DNA of 38,014 nt, taken from assembly GCA_003164755.1 (NCBI GenBank), contig PLUB01000075.1, positions 80,582 through 118,595 of the forward strand, written 5' to 3'. Every line of letters begins with the position of its first letter. The first letter of the stretch is position 1. Made by a program: the position numbers and the translations under genes. Below the pieces are notes generated by a model. It was not told the origin of the DNA. It saw nothing but the letters and a program-made list of their open reading frames with translations, and made no database searches. This DNA comes from Methanosarcina sp. GTDB lineage: Archaea > Halobacteriota > Methanosarcinia > Methanosarcinales > Methanosarcinaceae. This document shows positions 36,110-38,014 of this stretch, one piece after another.

Positions 36110-36570
36110 ATTATTTTTGCACATTAATCAACTGAAAAGGTTCCAGTTCAACAATCTCCTTCTTTTGAATTTCTCCTTTTTGATATCCTATTTCATCTTC
36201 AGATGTCTCGTAATTTGCAGTCATATGCTTTATTATCGTGACAATTTTCCTTACCAGTGCAATAATTGCCTTTGCATGTCCAATTGACTTCTTCTTACGA
36301 TTAAAAAACTATCTTAACTTGCTATTTTTCTTTCTCGCTGCTTTTTGAACAATCTGTATTGGATTCAATCTTGCTTCCTTAGATTTCCCTTGTTATAATT
36401 CAATAATTGTAAAATTTGTACCAAAGTTTGTATCCGTCCTGGATTATTCCAAGCCAAAAAACAAGCTGATCTCCTGAATATAAATTATTGAGATTGTATA
36501 TTTTAGCAATTAAAGTTGCTGCACCAATTTCTATAATACCAGGAAAAGAAATCAAAATTTTCATTCACAT
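36110..36570 (-). pseudogene. IS110-family transposase relic (C-terminal domain)
   Basis: The minus strand reads PGIIEIGAATLIAKIYNLNN, then GDQLVFWLGII, matching the start of the Transposase_20 domain of IS110 enzymes (PGIGEISAATLLAEIGD...KLASWAGL). After frame changes it gives EARLNPIQIVQKAARKKNSK, FNRKKKSIGHAKAIIAL, and IGYQKGEIQKKEI near the end. The N-terminal RuvC-like DEDD domain is absent. It lies between the radical SAM and dUTPase genes. Confidence 0.75.
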
Positions 36571-36670
36571 TAAAATATTACTTGTGACAGAAGAAAATTG
36601 AAAACTAATAAAATTTAAGTAAAGAGAAAATCCGAAATGGTAATAAAGAATCTCTGCAATTACAGATTCA

Positions 36671-37186
36671 ATGACGCTTCTATCCAGCACTGAACTGAGA
36701 AAACTTATACAGGCAAATCCTCCTTTGCTTGAAAATGCAATTGATATCGAAACACAGATTCAGCCTAATGGGCTTGAACTTACCCTTAAAGAGATAAAAA
36801 CAATAGAAGGTTCTGGAGCCTTAGATTTTGATAATACCGGAAGAAAACTCCCAGACGCAAAAACGATTGAATTCTGCAGCGATGGTTGGATTCATCTACC
36901 AGCAGGGATTTACAAAATACTTTTCAATGAGGTTTTAAATATTCCCATGAATTTAGCTGCAATAGCAAAGCCGCGATCAAGCCTTATTCGTTGTGGTGCC
37001 ACTCTTGAAACCGCCGTGTGGGATGCGGGATACAGGGGACGCAGTGAGTCAATACTTGTAGTTTATAATTATGCAGGCTTCAGGGTGAAGAGGAATGCTC
37101 GAATTATACAGCTCCTATTCTATACTTTGGAAAAGAAAGTAGAAAAAGGATACTCAGGTATATATCAGAACGAGAACACAAAATAA
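36671..37186 (+). CDS. dut: dUTPase/dCTP deaminase-family protein (probable dUTPase)
   Basis: This 171-residue protein belongs to the Dcd/Dut family, which removes dUTP or makes dUMP from dCTP. QPNGLELTL at 31-39 matches the substrate-pocket motif. KPRSSLIRCGA at 100-110 is the phosphate-binding PRSS motif, WDAGYRG at 117-123 the uridine-pocket motif, and YSGIYQ at 161-166 the C-terminal arm. The deaminase-specific glutamate in A(x)3PG(x)2G(x)2E is not obvious in the WDAGYRGRSE region, so dUTPase is preferred; that distinction is from memory. The ATG at 36671 lacks a strong Shine-Dalgarno; AATTTAAG near 36612-36619 is a possible TATA box. Confidence 0.85.
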   Translation: MTLLSSTELRKLIQANPPLLENAIDIETQIQPNGLELTLKEIKTIEGSGALDFDNTGRKLPDAKTIEFCSDGWIHLPAGIYKILFNEVLNIPMNLAAIAKPRSSLIRCGATLETAVWDAGYRGRSESILVVYNYAGFRVKRNARIIQLLFYTLEKKVEKGYSGIYQNENTK

Positions 37187-37655
37187 GCTTTTAGGAAGAA
37201 AATTTATTTTGCTTACTTTGTAAAGGCAAGTTTATGTAGAGTAAAAAAATGAATCGTAAGATCCAGCATACAAAGAATCTATTGCTAAAGTAGATCTATT
37301 TCCATAAGCTCGTACTTCACCAATTTTTACTTTCCCATAATCTACGCTTGCATATATTTTTATACAGTGAAAAAGCCTCCAGATATCTTTTAAAGTATAT
37401 AAGGCAGAATATAATTCGAATAGAGTTTCAGTAATAAGAATTATTTGACGTTGTATTACGACCTCTCAAGAATATATAGATTTAAAGATCAAATGTCTAT
37501 ATATATAGATTGATAAAATTCGGAGTATGGAAGTCAACAAGAATTCTGTTAAATCAGTCTCAAGACAGTACTAGGATGTTGCTTGTGAAACATTCATGCG
37601 TACCATCTTAAAAACTAAACATTGAAGACCTTATCCAATCGAATGAATAAAATAT
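37187..37655. other. Gap after dut, possible gene remnant
   Basis: On the minus strand at about 37435-37250 a stop-free run includes ALYTLKDIWRLFHCIKIY and VDYGKVKIGEVRAYGNRS. It has no start or family match and may be a relic. The remainder is AT-rich. Confidence 0.3.
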
Positions 37656-37844
37656 AACTATTCAGCCTGGGCAAAAAAATACCAATACCTATCTTTACTA
37701 ATATCCAATAAGCAAATTTGGATGAGCTTATTTTCATTAGTTGTCAACTATTGGTAATGTATTTTATTTTTCTATCAGTAATAAGAAGTATCTAATGCAT
37801 CAAAATCGATGTATTTCAACTAATTTTGATAGGCTGAATAGTTA
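37656..37844. mobile_element. 189-bp element with perfect 14-bp inverted ends
   Basis: TAACTATTCAGCCT at the left and AGGCTGAATAGTTA at the right are exact reverse complements. The 161 bp between hold no full gene. The left end continues GGGCAAAAAAATACC. Related single ends occur at 34701-34714 and perhaps 20183. It resembles a MITE or an internally deleted IS. No target duplication is obvious in the flanks. Confidence 0.65.
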
Positions 37845-38014
37845 CATTTCATCATAACCTTTTGATTTTGCTCCAAAGTATCCTCATTCTTGAAACTATC
37901 GAATTGTTTTTATTATTAGTCTATCTGAGAATCATGAAAGTGATGAAGTTGTTGTTTTGAATCTTCTGATCAGCTCGTAATCCCTTTCCATTATGCAATG
38001 AAGTTTATATCCAA
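37845..38014. other. Right end of window
   Basis: AT-rich sequence without a recognised feature. A gene or IS continuing beyond the window cannot be excluded. Confidence 0.3.

Overview
The window is archaeal and almost certainly from a Methanosarcina-like methanogen (order Methanosarcinales). Marker genes are sn-glycerol-1-phosphate dehydrogenase, aIF2 gamma, Rpo7/Spt4, S24e/S27ae, GTP-dependent dephospho-CoA kinase, PurP, UPF0179 and DUF2150. Others are a four-subunit pyruvate:ferredoxin oxidoreductase and a glutamate synthase split into separate domain genes. Genes use ATG, GTG and TTG starts with GGAGG/GGTGAT-type Shine-Dalgarno sites and archaeal TATA boxes. Genes sit as compact islands in very AT-rich intergenic DNA full of decayed insertion sequences and short palindromic repeats.

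Layout. 1-1115: IS1634-type transposase relic (-). 1116-2087: tRNA-dihydrouridine synthase. 2717-5686: porCDAB operon. 5852-6400: palindromic repeat plus an IS200/IS605 tnpA relic. 6498-8989 (-): DUF2150, UPF0179 and egsA. 9131-10653: three palindromic repeats, one interrupting a dead DUF63 gene. 10722-11465: SpoIIM-like membrane protein. 11947-13110: PurP. 13578-17071: a translation/transcription operon (aIF2 gamma, PIN protein, Rpo7, Spt4, dephospho-CoA kinase, S24e, S27ae). 17072-20401: relics, repeats and one 39-residue ORF. 20402-21502 (-): DNA polymerase IV. 23611-24147 (-): tRNA-Ser(GCU) and the 7S/SRP RNA. 24385-25345: IS1634 and IS5 relics. 25523-27186 (-): UPF0237 (ACT domain) and UPF0210. 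27320-29290: IstB relic and two decayed reading frames. 30212-34559: three-gene glutamate synthase plus an FrhB-like protein. 35036-36031: radical SAM protein. 36110-36570: IS110 relic. 36671-37186: dUTPase/Dcd-family enzyme. 37656-37844: a 189-bp element with perfect 14-bp inverted ends.

Functional themes. The por operon links acetyl-CoA and pyruvate for biosynthesis. The split glutamate synthase with its FrhB-like neighbour suggests a ferredoxin/F420-linked route for ammonia assimilation. The aIF2 gamma to S27ae run joins translation initiation, RNA polymerase stalk and elongation factors and ribosomal proteins. SRP RNA and tRNA-Ser lie side by side. The accessory layer is a graveyard of at least six IS families and at least three short repeat families. 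The least described items are: the ~90-bp palindrome present in 11 copies, two tnpA fossils that share the same inactivating changes, the FrhB-linked glutamate synthase, and the radical SAM protein with a C-terminal CX2CX2C.
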